Source: Hyphomicrobiales bacterium (GTDB lineage: Bacteria > Pseudomonadota > Alphaproteobacteria > Rhizobiales > JACESI01). From it: a DNA stretch of 64,000 nucleotides. The stretch is from NCBI GenBank assembly GCA_039989895.1, contig JBDXGY010000002.1:181922-245921 (forward strand). Direction: 5' to 3'. Both the position numbers and the translations under genes were made by a program. Positions 8,707 to 18,836 of the stretch are shown here, piece by piece (position 1 is the first letter of the stretch; each line of letters starts with the position of its first letter). Below the pieces are notes generated by a model. The model worked only from the letters and a program-made list of their open reading frames with translations. It had not been told where the DNA came from and searched no databases.

Positions 8707-11424
8707 ATGGTTTTTGGCGCAATTGCCCGTAAATTTATCGGTTCAGCCAATGATCGCCGCGTTAAGGGCTATCAGCCCAAAGTTGATGCGATCAATGCTT
8801 TGGAAGCTGAAATTGAAGTGTTGAGCGATGATGATCTTCGCGCCAAGACGGATGAATTTAAAAAAAGATATCAAGATGGTGAGACGCTGGATCAGCTACT
8901 TGTCGAAGCTTTTGCTGTCGCGCGGGAAGGTTCAAAACGCGCTTTGGGTATGCGGCCTTTTGATGTGCAGCTTATGGGTGGCATGGTTTTGCATGAAAAA
9001 GCGATTGCTGAAATGCGCACCGGTGAGGGTAAAACACTGGTGGCTACGCTACCAGTTTATCTCAATGCGATTACAGGGCGCGGCGTTCATGTTGTCACAG
9101 TCAATGATTATCTGGCTACTCGTGATGCGGAATGGATGGCACAACTTTATAATTTCCTCGGTTTGACCGTTGGTGTTGTCGTTCATGGTATTGAAGATGA
9201 TGAACGTAAAGAAGCCTATGCTTGTGATATCACTTATGCGACGAACAATGAGCTTGGGTTTGATTATCTGCGCGATAATATGAAATATACTGTCGATTCA
9301 ATGACCCAGCGTGGACATTATTTTGCGATAGTGGATGAGGTCGATTCTATTTTGATCGATGAAGCAAGAACGCCGCTTATTATCTCCGGCCCCCTTGAAG
9401 ATCGCTCCGAGCTTTATGTCACTACCGATAAATTCATTCCTAAGCTTACTGAGGAAGATTATGAGATTGACGAAAAACAACGTTCAGCGACCCTTACCGA
9501 AGCAGGTAATGAGAAGTTAGAAGGATTGCTTCGTGAGGCGGATCTCTTGAAGGGCGAAAACCTCTATGACGTTGAAAATGTGACGATGGTCCATCATGTT
9601 ACCAATGCGCTTCGTGCTCATAAAACCTTTCAGCGTGATAAAGACTACATCGTGCGCAATGATGAGGTTGTGATTATTGATGAATTTACTGGCCGTATGA
9701 TGCCAGGGCGACGGTTTTCTGAAGGCTTGCACCAAGCTCTTGAAGCCCGCGAAGGGGTATCAATTCAGCCAGAAAACCAGACATTGGCTTCTGTCACATT
9801 TCAAAACTATTTCCGTATGTATGAAAAACTTGCTGGCATGACAGGTACAGCGATGACTGAAGCATCGGAATTTGGCGACATTTACGGTCTCGAAGTTATT
9901 GATATACCAACGAATAAGCCTGTCGCTAGAGTTGATGAAAGCGATGAGGTCTATCGCACTGCGGATGAAAAATTCAATGCGATTGTTGAAGAAATTAAAG
10001 CGTGTCAGGCAAAAAAACAGCCCGTTCTTGTTGGTACAACATCGATCGAGAAATCAGAATATCTTGCTGATCTTTTGAAAGAAAAAGGGGTTGAAGGCTA
10101 TAGCGTTTTGAATGCGCGTCACCATGATCAAGAAGCGCAGATTGTGGCTCAAGCCGGCGTGCCGGGTGCTGTTACGATTGCTACAAATATGGCGGGTCGC
10201 GGTACGGATATTAAGCTGGGTGGCAATCTGGACATGCGCATTGAGCAAGAGCTTGCTGATGTGCCTGAAGGCTCTAAGCGTGATAAGAAAATAGCTAAAA
10301 TTGAGAGTGAAATTGAGGAATTGAAAGCGGAGGCGCTGGCCGCCGGTGGGCTTTATGTTCTAGCGACAGAACGCCACGAAAGCCGCCGCATTGACAATCA
10401 GTTGCGTGGCCGCTCTGGGCGTCAGGGTGATCCGGGGCGTTCTAAATTTTATCTCTCTTTACAAGATGACCTCATGCGAATTTTCGGATCTGACCGGATG
10501 GATGGCATGTTGGTAAAGCTTGGTCTTGAAGAAGGTGAAGCGATCATTCACCCTTGGATTAATAAAGCGCTCGAACAAGCACAGAAAAAGGTTGAAGCGC
10601 GCAACTTTGATATTCGTAAGAACCTATTGAAATATGATGATGTGATGAATGATCAGCGTAAGGTGATCTTCGAGCAGCGTGTTGAAATGATGGGTGATGA
10701 AGACCTCGCGGATGCGGTTGATGAAATGCGCACCGACGTGGTGAATGATTTGGTGGCAAAGCACATACCTGAAAAGGCCTATGCAGAACAATGGTCGGTG
10801 GATGAGCTGAAGGGTGAGGTTGATACCTATCTTGGTCTCGATTTGCCGATTGATGAATGGGCACAAGAAGAAGGTATTGCGGATGAGGAAATCCGCGAGC
10901 GTTTGCAGGTCGCCTCTGATGAGGCTGCTGCTTCTCGTGCGGTTCGTATTGGTACAGAAAACATGCGGCATATTGAAAAGGCAGTCATTCTACAGACGCT
11001 GGATCATTTGTGGCGCGAGCATTTGGTTACATTAGAACATCTTCGTCAGGTCGTTGGCCTGCGTGGTTATGGTCAACGTGATCCGCTTCAAGAATACAAA
11101 CAAGAATCATTCGCCTTGTTTGAAACCATGCTTGCAACCCTACGACAGGCTGTTACAGGGCAATTGATGCGCGTTGAGCTTGCGAGTGAAGCACCTGAAT
11201 TATCAGATGATGATATGCCTGAGATGGAATATGAGCATGGATCACTTGACGAGGGCGCTGTAAATCAAGATGCGGCCCATTCGTCCGGTATCGTCACTAT
11301 GCCTGTTGTGAACGCTGAAGACCGTGATCCGGAAGACCCTGAGACATGGGGGAAAATTGGCCGCAATGAACTGTGCCCCTGTGGATCCGGCAAAAAGTAT
11401 AAACATTGTCATGGCGCGCTTTAG
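8707..11424 (+). CDS. secA: Protein translocase ATPase SecA
   Basis: SecA drives proteins through SecYEG with ATP. The protein is 905 residues. Walker A is RTGEGKT (104-110), the DEAD-like Walker B is in [16 protein letters not shown], the regulatory motif is [14 protein letters not shown], and the C-terminal SecB/zinc site is C890-x-C892 ... C901-H902. The ATG at 8707 has AGGAA at 8696-8700, six bases away, and gives the usual N-terminus; the longer frame from 8686 is not needed. The last codons and the stop lie in a hairpin that is repeated downstream. Confidence 0.98.
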   Translation: MVFGAIARKFIGSANDRRVKGYQPKVDAINALEAEIEVLSDDDLRAKTDEFKKRYQDGETLDQLLVEAFAVAREGSKRALGMRPFDVQLMGGMVLHEKAIAEMRTGEGKTLVATLPVYLNAITGRGVHVVTVNDYLATRDAEWMAQLYNFLGLTVGVVVHGIEDDERKEAYACDITYATNNELGFDYLRDNMKYTVDSMTQRGHYFAIVDEVDSILIDEARTPLIISGPLEDRSELYVTTDKFIPKLTEEDYEIDEKQRSATLTEAGNEKLEGLLREADLLKGENLYDVENVTMVHHVTNALRAHKTFQRDKDYIVRNDEVVIIDEFTGRMMPGRRFSEGLHQALEAREGVSIQPENQTLASVTFQNYFRMYEKLAGMTGTAMTEASEFGDIYGLEVIDIPTNKPVARVDESDEVYRTADEKFNAIVEEIKACQAKKQPVLVGTTSIEKSEYLADLLKEKGVEGYSVLNARHHDQEAQIVAQAGVPGAVTIATNMAGRGTDIKLGGNLDMRIEQELADVPEGSKRDKKIAKIESEIEELKAEALAAGGLYVLATERHESRRIDNQLRGRSGRQGDPGRSKFYLSLQDDLMRIFGSDRMDGMLVKLGLEEGEAIIHPWINKALEQAQKKVEARNFDIRKNLLKYDDVMNDQRKVIFEQRVEMMGDEDLADAVDEMRTDVVNDLVAKHIPEKAYAEQWSVDELKGEVDTYLGLDLPIDEWAQEEGIADEEIRERLQVASDEAAASRAVRIGTENMRHIEKAVILQTLDHLWREHLVTLEHLRQVVGLRGYGQRDPLQEYKQESFALFETMLATLRQAVTGQLMRVELASEAPELSDDDMPEMEYEHGSLDEGAVNQDAAHSSGIVTMPVVNAEDRDPEDPETWGKIGRNELCPCGSGKKYKHCHGAL

Positions 11425-11465
11425 CGCCGTGGATAGATGAGAGTCATGGCGCGCTTTAGCGCCGT
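11408..11465. repeat. Tandem 23-base repeat with hairpins at the end of secA
   Basis: The 23 bases at 11408-11430 recur exactly at 11443-11465, 35 bases further on. Each copy can fold as GGCGC - GCTTTA - GCGCC (11413-11428 and 11448-11463). The first copy contains the last codons and the TAG stop of secA (11422-11424); the second is a non-coding copy. Neither is followed by a strong T run, so a classical terminator is not clear; mRNA 3'-end protection or weak termination is possible. Confidence 0.8.
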
Positions 11466-11526
11466 TTCATAAGTTTCTGCTCGTCAAACCTAAAATGAAG
11501 TGTTTATGATCTCTTAGGGAGATATC

Positions 11527-12348
11527 ATGACACTTCATCATATAGATGCTCACAATGCGCTTTATTATGAACATACGCGGCCTGCGCGTGATGGAGCTGT
11601 GACCTTTGTTTTTGTTAATGCCCTCACCGGTAATACGCAGGCATGGGAAGCTATTGTCGGGCCTTCTTTGCGGGAGGATGGCTTTGGCACGCTGAGTTAT
11701 AATTTTCGCGGACAGGACAACTCAGCCTTCGGTGAAGATGTAGCGTTGACGCCTGATTTGATTGCGCGTGATTTAAAAGATTTACTAGATGCGGTTCAGC
11801 CAGTTCGCCCCATTGTTGTGGGTCTTTCCATTGGAGGGCTTTTTGCTGCCCATGCTTATCTTGATGGGATGAATTGTGAAGGGCTGGTACTCCTTAATAC
11901 TTTGCGTGAAATAGGCCCCCGCATTTCATGGATCAATGATGCGATGCCGGTGATTGTGAAGGCCGGTGGTGTGCCACTTTTTTTGGATGCTTTGTTTCCT
12001 CTGCTGGTCAATCCTGATTTTGCAAAATCAGTGCGCGCGCAATTTATAAAAGGCAATTATGAGCCATTACCCCCAAGCCACGGCCACGCCAATCTCATGA
12101 AACATGCAGCCCTCGCTGACTGGGATATTCCCTATGAGAAACTGGCTCTACCAATTCACGTGATAACGGGATTGCATGACCGTGTTTTTCTTGACCGTGA
12201 CGTAGTGGAGAGACTTTTTGACCTTTTGCCTGAGGCTACTTGTGAAGAATGGCATGATGCAGGGCATTTGCTGCCTCAAGAACGACCAGAAAAACTAGCG
12301 CGGGCGCTTGCAAAATTTGGCCAAGAAATTGAAGCTAAGCGGCCATGA
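11527..12348 (+). CDS. Alpha/beta hydrolase
   Basis: A 273-residue alpha/beta-hydrolase. The nucleophile elbow is GLSIGG with S101, the acid is probably the Asp in GLHDRVFLD, and the base is the His in DAGHLLPQERP. The oxyanion-side motif NALTGNTQAW replaces the usual HG. The substrate is unknown; the layout resembles 3-oxoadipate enol-lactonase-like enzymes, but no aromatic degradation genes lie near. It overlaps the following exporter gene by ATGA, so the two are translationally coupled. Confidence 0.8.
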   Translation: MTLHHIDAHNALYYEHTRPARDGAVTFVFVNALTGNTQAWEAIVGPSLREDGFGTLSYNFRGQDNSAFGEDVALTPDLIARDLKDLLDAVQPVRPIVVGLSIGGLFAAHAYLDGMNCEGLVLLNTLREIGPRISWINDAMPVIVKAGGVPLFLDALFPLLVNPDFAKSVRAQFIKGNYEPLPPSHGHANLMKHAALADWDIPYEKLALPIHVITGLHDRVFLDRDVVERLFDLLPEATCEEWHDAGHLLPQERPEKLARALAKFGQEIEAKRP

Positions 12349-13292
12349 GGATTTCGGCGAAAACAGCTTATCTGGCTGCATTCATCGGTGTTTGCGGCCA
12401 TGCATCATCAGAATTTTTTGCTGTTCTTTCAGGCGTTTCAGGTCCTGAGTTATCTGTTTGGCGTTATGTTATTGGTGCTTTTGGGCTTGTGGTGTGGGCG
12501 CTTTTAATCCCTTCATCGCGCAATTTGCTAGCCCCTTTAAGAGACGGAGGGCTTTATTTTATTCTTCTCTCGTTGATAGGTGTCTCGGCAACCTATCTCG
12601 CCTTTCACTGGGCCCTTGATTTTGCTTCCGTCATTCAAGTGGCAACTGTTGTAACAACCATCCCAATTTTTGTTGGCCTTTCTAACCTTGCGATCAATGG
12701 TGAGCGGATTACATGGGTTAAAATTGTGACCGGTTGCCTAGCGGTTGCTGGCATTATTGTGATGATTACTGATGGTTATCTGGCGGAACTTACTGGCGAT
12801 AGTCAGTCACTGTTTGGTGTCGGCCTTGCCGTTTTTTGTGCGGCCGCGGGATCTGCTTATTCCGTTTTAGTGAAACCGATAATTGCCAAACACGGTGCCT
12901 TGCCCACGACCGCTATATCACTTGCTATCGGTGCTGTTGGGCTTTGGGTGGCGGTTGGCTCTTTTTGGGGAGTCTGGGTTAATCCTGCAACGCTATTCGA
13001 TAGAAGCAGCAGTGAGGCGACCGTATATGTAAACCCGGGATGGTGGATTTTGGTTCTAGGGTTGTGGAATACCACAATTACTCAAATTTTATGGTTTGGA
13101 GGATTGGCGGCCGCGCCCGATATCACACGCGCTTCTTATTTGTTTTTTTTGAAACCGGTGGTCGCTGCTTTTTTGGCTATTTTGTTTTTATCAGATCATC
13201 CGACCCTGTTGCAGGGACTTGCTATTTTGTTGGTAACAGGATGCGTTTTTGTTGAGTTATTATGGTCGCGGATCTCTACGCGCCTGACTTAA
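12345..13292 (+). CDS. DMT superfamily (EamA) transporter
   Basis: A 315-residue membrane protein with two EamA repeats and about ten hydrophobic segments, as in drug/metabolite exporters. The substrate cannot be told from the sequence. The start ATG overlaps the hydrolase stop (ATGA), which suggests that the pair works together. The 3' end overlaps the end of the convergent L,D-transpeptidase gene by 17 bases. Confidence 0.82.
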   Translation: MRISAKTAYLAAFIGVCGHASSEFFAVLSGVSGPELSVWRYVIGAFGLVVWALLIPSSRNLLAPLRDGGLYFILLSLIGVSATYLAFHWALDFASVIQVATVVTTIPIFVGLSNLAINGERITWVKIVTGCLAVAGIIVMITDGYLAELTGDSQSLFGVGLAVFCAAAGSAYSVLVKPIIAKHGALPTTAISLAIGAVGLWVAVGSFWGVWVNPATLFDRSSSEATVYVNPGWWILVLGLWNTTITQILWFGGLAAAPDITRASYLFFLKPVVAAFLAILFLSDHPTLLQGLAILLVTGCVFVELLWSRISTRLT

Positions 13293-14478
13293 CTTTTCCC
13301 GTTTGTTCGGCCGCGGCTGCGTTTGTTGGAGCGAGTGGGCGCTGTATTGGCAGGTTAGGCGTGATTTGTTGTGCCGGTGAAACAGGTTCAATAGTCGTTA
13401 CACTTGGTGCGGCTGCATCCGGTAAGGATCCATCTGGTGTATAACCAAGTTTAACAAGGGCTGCTTGTATCTCTAGAATGCGCCGCTTTTGATGTGAAGA
13501 ATAAGCAAGGCCTCTGTCTTCAAATTTGCCGACTCGTTCTTTCTCGATTTTCAATTTGGTGAGCAGTTCCGTGTGTTTGCGATCTCTGGGTGTTGTCCAC
13601 TGTGCTGCAATAGCTTCTTCTTGTGCACGATCTTTTTTAATTTCCAGATCAACGGCTGCTGCTAATCTTGATGGAACTTCATAGGCGGGGCATTCGTTAT
13701 TTGCATTGAAGCTGCCGCCGTCAGTCTCTACAGCGTTAAAAATATAACCTCGGTTACACGCATCTACCTTTGGGGCGACCTTGGTGAGTTCAAAATGTTC
13801 ATAGCCAACTTTGAGGGTGCGCCAGAAAGGCATAAATTCATTGTCACGGAATAAGGCCATGTTTTCAGCCGTCATGCGGAAAGGGAAGGCATGAACTTGA
13901 AATTTTTCTTGTCCGCCAAGAAATGCTTCGCGCGCTAAGGCATAAATTTCTTCAATCTGTTCATCTTCCATAGAATAACAACCAGCAGATGAGCAGGCGC
14001 CATGAACCATTAAGAATGAGCCAGTGCGCTCATGTGATTTATCATAAGAATTGGGAAACCCAAGATTGAATGATAAATGGAATGATGAATTCGGGTTCAT
14101 CTGAGCTGGTGATACTTTGTAGAATCCTTCAGGAGCCTGCCTGTCGCCTTCTTTAAATTTTGGTCCAAGCTCACCTGACCACGCACAAATTTCATAGGTT
14201 TTCAAAAGGGCATATCGTCCATTTGATGTTTTTTTCCAAACTTCAAGTTCTGCTTCTTTTTTGAAAATACGTATAAAAATTGCATCACGCTTGTCGACGT
14301 TGATTCTAGCCATTTCTTTAATGAGCGAGGATGTAATGGGCGCTTCATGCTTTTCAAATTCTGCGCCGAAGCAGCCAGCCAAAATCATTGCTGCACTGAT
14401 TGTTCCCAAAAGAGACACTTTACGGGCAAATGCCTTTTTGGCAGTATTTTTGCTTTTATGGGTTTGGAAAGCAACCAA
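13276..14478 (-). CDS. L,D-transpeptidase family lipoprotein (YafK/DpaA-like)
   Basis: A 400-residue exported protein. It begins with a basic stretch and hydrophobic helix ending in the lipobox LAGC36, so it is probably a lipoprotein. The YkuD catalytic motif is MVHGACSSAGCYSM with H159 and nucleophile C167, of the YafK/DpaA kind, which in E. coli cuts the link between peptidoglycan and Braun lipoprotein. The C-terminal 130 residues are charged, then proline/alanine-rich. The neighbours include a D,D-carboxypeptidase, which fits a cell-wall role. Confidence 0.82.
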   Translation of the reverse strand: MVAFQTHKSKNTAKKAFARKVSLLGTISAAMILAGCFGAEFEKHEAPITSSLIKEMARINVDKRDAIFIRIFKKEAELEVWKKTSNGRYALLKTYEICAWSGELGPKFKEGDRQAPEGFYKVSPAQMNPNSSFHLSFNLGFPNSYDKSHERTGSFLMVHGACSSAGCYSMEDEQIEEIYALAREAFLGGQEKFQVHAFPFRMTAENMALFRDNEFMPFWRTLKVGYEHFELTKVAPKVDACNRGYIFNAVETDGGSFNANNECPAYEVPSRLAAAVDLEIKKDRAQEEAIAAQWTTPRDRKHTELLTKLKIEKERVGKFEDRGLAYSSHQKRRILEIQAALVKLGYTPDGSLPDAAAPSVTTIEPVSPAQQITPNLPIQRPLAPTNAAAAEQTGKVKSGA

Positions 14479-14649
14479 GAGAAAATCCTATCCGTCAGTG
14501 ATGATCTAGTTTTGGCGTAGTTGATACCGCAGCATGCTTGTTAGATATTACTTTTTGCCCAATTCATAGCACAGAATATTATCAAACTTTGTAAAGGCTT
14601 TGTGATTGGCCTTTGTGATCCGCATTATAATAAGTTTGTCTTTGTGTTC

Positions 14650-15681
14650 TTAGTATGAGTTAAATAGGCAGAAAATACCTCTACATTTTTCTGTTTCAAC
14701 GAAATATCGCTTTGCACCTACATGAAGCGGCAAGAGCATTTCTTCTGTAGAGGCGTCTCGATGAAGTTCTTTTGCTGCATCATGAAGCGCCTGCACGAAT
14801 GTCAAATTTTCGAAAAGCGTTTTTGTGATTGTGTAAGCATCTTTCTTATTGAAGTTTTGGCGAACCACCAAAAAATTGGCCTGAGAAATACTGTTGATCG
14901 GGTTCAGCTGATTTTTATATGTATTTGCTTCTATAATATGGCGTTGCCAGATGGGGATCTGTGTCTCATTGATAGCTTTTAAATGTTTGTTGCTAATATG
15001 GAGCAGTGTGGAATTGTTGTTTGGCTCTGCCAAAATGCGGGCTATATTTTTGTTGGCTTGATGGGTGAATAATGCTGCGCCACTCAACGTTCCGTCAATG
15101 AAAGCCTCTGTGGTCCGATAGATGCCATAGTCTGACATGCGAAACATCTTATCGTGATAGATACCGGTCTTGTTAAACAGCTCACGCGCTGCGAAGGCAG
15201 AAGCAGTTGTTTGGGAACCAATAGAGATGTTCTCACCGATCAAATTTCGAAAGTCACCAACATCGCCACTGCTTACCTGTGGCTCTTGGATAATGAAATG
15301 AGCAATATCAGGCCATAGTGATGCGAGGGCCTGAAGTTCGCCAATATTAGTGAATTTGTCGAAAGGAGGCTTTTTCGTAAAGGCAGCAAGTATTGTGGAA
15401 GCATCAACGAAAGCAATATCGGCTTTACCTTCCAAAAGGGCAATCAGGTTTGCCTGAGCGCCTTCTGATTGGTGTACGTCGAGTATAATATTTTGTTTTT
15501 TTGATCTTTTGAGGGTCAAGAGTGTTTTTAAAGCGATGCCGATTGGATAAAAATCACCACTTGATATGCCTGTGCTGAGCTGATAGGTGCGTTCAGAAGA
15601 GCGGGCAGCTGTTGTTATTGAAAGTGAAAACACGCAGGCAATGAGTAAAGTAACTAGCTTTTCCCATGGTAATTTTCGCAT
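14650..15681 (-). CDS. TAXI family TRAP transporter solute-binding protein (orphan)
   Basis: A periplasmic binding protein of the TAXI class. After a signal peptide (LVTLLIACVFSLSITTAA), the mature part opens with TYQLSTGISSGDFYPIGIALKTLL, the usual TAXI start, and contains the conserved ADIAFVDAST segment. Upstream in-frame starts exist (15732 and earlier), but only the ATG at 15681 puts the signal peptide at the N-terminus. TAXI proteins deliver dicarboxylates or similar solutes to fused DctQM permeases. No permease gene lies here, so the partner is elsewhere or it serves as a sensor. Confidence 0.75.
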   Translation of the reverse strand: MRKLPWEKLVTLLIACVFSLSITTAARSSERTYQLSTGISSGDFYPIGIALKTLLTLKRSKKQNIILDVHQSEGAQANLIALLEGKADIAFVDASTILAAFTKKPPFDKFTNIGELQALASLWPDIAHFIIQEPQVSSGDVGDFRNLIGENISIGSQTTASAFAARELFNKTGIYHDKMFRMSDYGIYRTTEAFIDGTLSGAALFTHQANKNIARILAEPNNNSTLLHISNKHLKAINETQIPIWQRHIIEANTYKNQLNPINSISQANFLVVRQNFNKKDAYTITKTLFENLTFVQALHDAAKELHRDASTEEMLLPLHVGAKRYFVETEKCRGIFCLFNSY

Positions 15682-15857
15682 CACTCTATCGTTATGATAA
15701 AAATGCTTCCTGTACTGGCTGTATAGCGTCATCTTGTTTATTATCCGCACCAATGTTCAATGTTACTAACTTCAATCGACGGCCATTGATTCGACGAAGT
15801 TTCGATCAGTATCGCCTAAAACCCTAAACGACCACTTACCAAAGGCTTTTTTGCTGG

Positions 15858-17348
15858 ATGTTTTCTGTTTTCAAGATATGGGCAATCACTCTTTTCGCTG
15901 GTTTCTTTTTTGTGGCATCTGCTTTTGCGGGGCCGTTCATTCTGGTTGATATAAAAAATGGAGAAGTTATCGCCGCTGATCGACCAACTGATCCTTGGTA
16001 TCCGGCCTCAATTACAAAATTGATGACGCTTTATGTTGTGGCGGAGGCTGTGCAGGCGGGCAGACTGTCTTTAACCTCCACATTGACCATGTCGAAGACG
16101 GCGGCGCGTGTCCAACCAAGCAAAATGGGCTTTAAGCCTGGCACAAAAGTCACAATAGAAAACGCTTTGCCTATGCTGATCGTAAAATCAGCGAATGATA
16201 TTGCTGGCGCTATTGCGGAACGTGTGTCCGGTTCTCAATCTGCTTTTGTGGCGCAGATGAACAAAACGGCACAACGCTTGGGAATGAGTGGTAGTCGCTT
16301 TACCAATCCTCACGGTCTGCCGTCAAAAGGTCAGTATGTAACGGCTCGGGATATGGCGTTGCTTGGTCTTGCTATTCACAAAAACTTTCCTGAACTTTTG
16401 CCTCTATTCGATATACCGGCTATTCGCAGTGGCGATAAAGTATTGCGTTCGTATAATCTTCTTTTAGAGCATTATCGCGGTGCCAGCGGTATGAAGACAG
16501 GTTTTATTTGTGCCTCTGGTCTCAATATGGTGGCATCAGCAAAACGCGGTAGGAAGCAATATCTTGCAGTGCTATTGGGAGAACCTTCGACAATTGACCG
16601 GACAGAAAAAGCAGCATTGCTTCTAGAGCATGCATTTTCCGGTAAAGCTAGGAAAATTGGCAAACGTGTAGATCGCTATAATCCTCGGCCCACACGGACG
16701 ACTCCCGTTAATATGCGGCCTGTGATTTGCGGTGGAAATAGTAAAATTCGCTCATACCAACTAATTACGCCGCCGCCAAAGCCAAAGAAAGGTATTTTTG
16801 CGCGGGATAAATATGTCTCGCCACAACGCAAGAATTTTGGCCGTAATCTTGGTGATGCAACTCACCCCCAAGGTGCCCTAGTTCATGCTCCAAAGGGGCG
16901 GAAATACCGCTCTCATATTTTGCAACCGCGCCAGTCACGCGACATTTTGCGAGTGCGTACAGGATCAGGGCAGCGTGTTGTCAACGCAAGATACACGATC
17001 AAACAAAGTGCAAAAGCAGCCAAAAGGCAAAAGGCAGAAGCGGTTGGAGAGAGTAATCTATTAGATTCTAGCTCTTCTGTTGCTTTAACTAATATTCCAA
17101 AACCAAAACAAAAACCAACGAGTTTGTCAGCGGCATCTGTGCCAGCCAGCGCCAGTGCCTTTGCTAATGCAAATAATGGTGTTGGCGCATCTGCGCCTGC
17201 AAGAAACGGTAGTCTTCTTGTAGAGACAGAGAAACCAGATGTGGTGACCGGAACTGGGGTTATTGCCTCTTCTAAATCACGCGCCTTGAATGCGGGCGGT
17301 GTTGATGTTGGCGGCGCGCTTTTGCCTCGCCCCAATCCAGTGCGATAA
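15858..17348 (+). CDS. D-alanyl-D-alanine carboxypeptidase with long basic C-terminal tail
   Basis: A 496-residue low-molecular-mass penicillin-binding protein of the DacF/DacA type. It has a signal peptide ending in SAFA, the SxxK motif in PASITKLMTLY, SxN in KSANDIAGA and KTG in SGMKTGFICASG. It trims the last D-alanine from peptidoglycan stem peptides. Residues from about 270 to the end form a basic, Pro/Ser/Ala-rich tail without a recognisable SPOR or PBP5_C domain. The CobW gene follows after 7 bases, so a shared transcript is likely. Confidence 0.88.
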   Translation: MFSVFKIWAITLFAGFFFVASAFAGPFILVDIKNGEVIAADRPTDPWYPASITKLMTLYVVAEAVQAGRLSLTSTLTMSKTAARVQPSKMGFKPGTKVTIENALPMLIVKSANDIAGAIAERVSGSQSAFVAQMNKTAQRLGMSGSRFTNPHGLPSKGQYVTARDMALLGLAIHKNFPELLPLFDIPAIRSGDKVLRSYNLLLEHYRGASGMKTGFICASGLNMVASAKRGRKQYLAVLLGEPSTIDRTEKAALLLEHAFSGKARKIGKRVDRYNPRPTRTTPVNMRPVICGGNSKIRSYQLITPPPKPKKGIFARDKYVSPQRKNFGRNLGDATHPQGALVHAPKGRKYRSHILQPRQSRDILRVRTGSGQRVVNARYTIKQSAKAAKRQKAEAVGESNLLDSSSSVALTNIPKPKQKPTSLSAASVPASASAFANANNGVGASAPARNGSLLVETEKPDVVTGTGVIASSKSRALNAGGVDVGGALLPRPNPVR

Positions 17349-17355
17349 CCTTGTT

Positions 17356-18411
17356 ATGTCGGTCCCTGTTGTTATAGTCACCGGCTTTCTAGGCGCAGGA
17401 AAAACCACATTATTGAATCATCTTTTACAAGACCCAGCCATGGCCAATGCTGCTGTGATTATTAATGAGTTTGGTGATGTATCGCTGGACCATCTTTTGA
17501 TAGAAAGCAGTGATGACAGTATTGTTGAGCTGTCGTCAGGCTGTATTTGCTGCACAATTCGGGGTGAGTTGATTGAAACTCTTGAGCGCCTTTTTGAGCG
17601 ACAATCACAAGAGGACATCAATCGCGATCCCTTGAAGGCAATTGTGATTGAAACGACCGGTCTTGCTGATCCTGTACCTGTTATGAAGGCTGTTATGGCG
17701 CATCCTGTCTTGCACGATCAATTGCATCTTAGTGGTGTTGTGAGCGTGGTCGATGCTGTGAATGGCCTTGAGACGCTTGGCACTCATGACGTGGCTGTGA
17801 CACAGGTGGCCGTTGCTGACCGGATGCTTGTTGCTAAGTGTGATCTTGTGGGGGGTATGATCCCTGATGACTTGAAGAGCCGTCTTCGGGCCCTCAATCC
17901 AACAGCTATAATTCGTGATCAGTTTGATGCCTTGTTTGATGGTCTTTTCGATGAAGGGGATTCTTCATTTGCGCAACAAATAGCGCAGGAAGTAACACCG
18001 AGTAAAAAGGGCCATTCCCATCATGCGGGCCACGGCGAAGGTATCAAGACTTTTACTATTTTCCGCGATCATCCAATTGAAAAGGCGGCTCTCACTGCAT
18101 TTCTTGATCTCTTAGCCTCAGCGCATGGGCCGCAGCTTTTGCGGATGAAAGGGCTGGTTCATGTGAGGGAGCATCCAGATAAACCAGTATTATTGCATGG
18201 GGTGCAAAATATTTTTCATCCGCCAAAAGTGCTTGATCAATGGCCGGATGATAACCAGCAATCGCGTTTGGTCTTTATCACGAATGGATTGAATGAAGAT
18301 TTTGTCAAACGGCTTTATGATGGGTTTTGCGGTGTTCCGCAAATAGACATGGCGGATAAAGATGTTTTGCTTGATAACCCGCTGGCTATTACCGGTTTTA
18401 AACCGCGATAA
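17356..18411 (+). CDS. CobW/COG0523 family GTP-binding metallochaperone
   Basis: A 351-residue G3E GTPase. Motifs: G1 GFLGAGKT (10-17), the metal site CxCC at C63-C65-C66 (GCICCTIRGEL), and G4 AKCD (160-163). A histidine-rich stretch (H220, H222, H223, H226) and the CobW C-terminal domain follow. COG0523 proteins insert or deliver Zn, Co or other metals; which metal is not shown here and no Zur site was recognised. The ATG at 17356 opens directly on the conserved VPVVIVTGFLGAGKTTLL; a longer frame from 17290 overlaps the upstream gene and is unlikely. Confidence 0.88.
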   Translation: MSVPVVIVTGFLGAGKTTLLNHLLQDPAMANAAVIINEFGDVSLDHLLIESSDDSIVELSSGCICCTIRGELIETLERLFERQSQEDINRDPLKAIVIETTGLADPVPVMKAVMAHPVLHDQLHLSGVVSVVDAVNGLETLGTHDVAVTQVAVADRMLVAKCDLVGGMIPDDLKSRLRALNPTAIIRDQFDALFDGLFDEGDSSFAQQIAQEVTPSKKGHSHHAGHGEGIKTFTIFRDHPIEKAALTAFLDLLASAHGPQLLRMKGLVHVREHPDKPVLLHGVQNIFHPPKVLDQWPDDNQQSRLVFITNGLNEDFVKRLYDGFCGVPQIDMADKDVLLDNPLAITGFKPR

Positions 18412-18498
18412 GCACAGGATTTTGCCCTCAGGGAGACGGTTTATCCATTTTTAATCTTCATCACAGATACTACTACTTATATTGTATGGAGTATTATT

Positions 18499-18696
18499 AT
18501 GTCTATCCCTGCTGTTAGTACCGCTTCCTCAAGTATCGCTCTTGCATCGAGCTTGCAAACTGCGGAATTAGTTGTCGGAATTTTGGAGCAAGGCCAGCAA
18601 AATCTTCAGCAGCTTGCCTCGCAAATTGCGCCGCCTCCACAACCGCCAACACCCACTCTCGATGGAACAGGCGCAACCGTTAATCGATCGGTTTGA
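18499..18696 (+). CDS. Small Gln/Ala-rich protein, paralogue 1
   Basis: A 65-residue protein with no assigned function. It has an Ala/Ser-rich amphipathic helix, a Gln-rich stretch, a proline-rich hinge and the tail TLDGTGATVNRSV. The next gene (18837) encodes a protein with the same plan and tail. The ATG has GGAG at a good distance. The layout faintly resembles the small YjfB-type 'putative motility' proteins; this is from memory and uncertain. There is no signal peptide or membrane helix. Confidence 0.65.
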   Translation: MSIPAVSTASSSIALASSLQTAELVVGILEQGQQNLQQLASQIAPPPQPPTPTLDGTGATVNRSV

Positions 18697-18741
18697 AGGC
18701 TTTATCAAAGTTCCAATACAAAGGGGCCGCCGTTTGGTGTT

Positions 18742-18764
18742 CGAGTGGTTATGATAACGGCTCG
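18742..18764 (+). terminator. Possible terminator after the first small paralogue
   Basis: An imperfect inverted repeat, CGAG-TG-GTTAT, one base, ATAAC-GG-CTCG, is followed by a T-rich stretch (18766-18782). It could end the transcript of the first small gene and separate it from the second. The stem has one mismatch and one G-T pair. Confidence 0.4.
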
Positions 18765-18836
18765 TATTTGATCTATTTTTCTTAAACTATTTTAAGATGT
18801 CTATGGCAGTATATATGTCTAGTATGGAGTTTAATC

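Noticed and set aside
10559-10971. Minus-strand open frames opposite secA, rich in His and Ile
   Set aside because: They mirror the secA codons. SecA is certain here, and the antisense products look random.
14595-14620. AAAGGC / GCCTTT hairpin after the TAXI gene as a terminator
   Set aside because: The stem is only 6 bases with a 10-base loop, and no T run follows on the minus strand.
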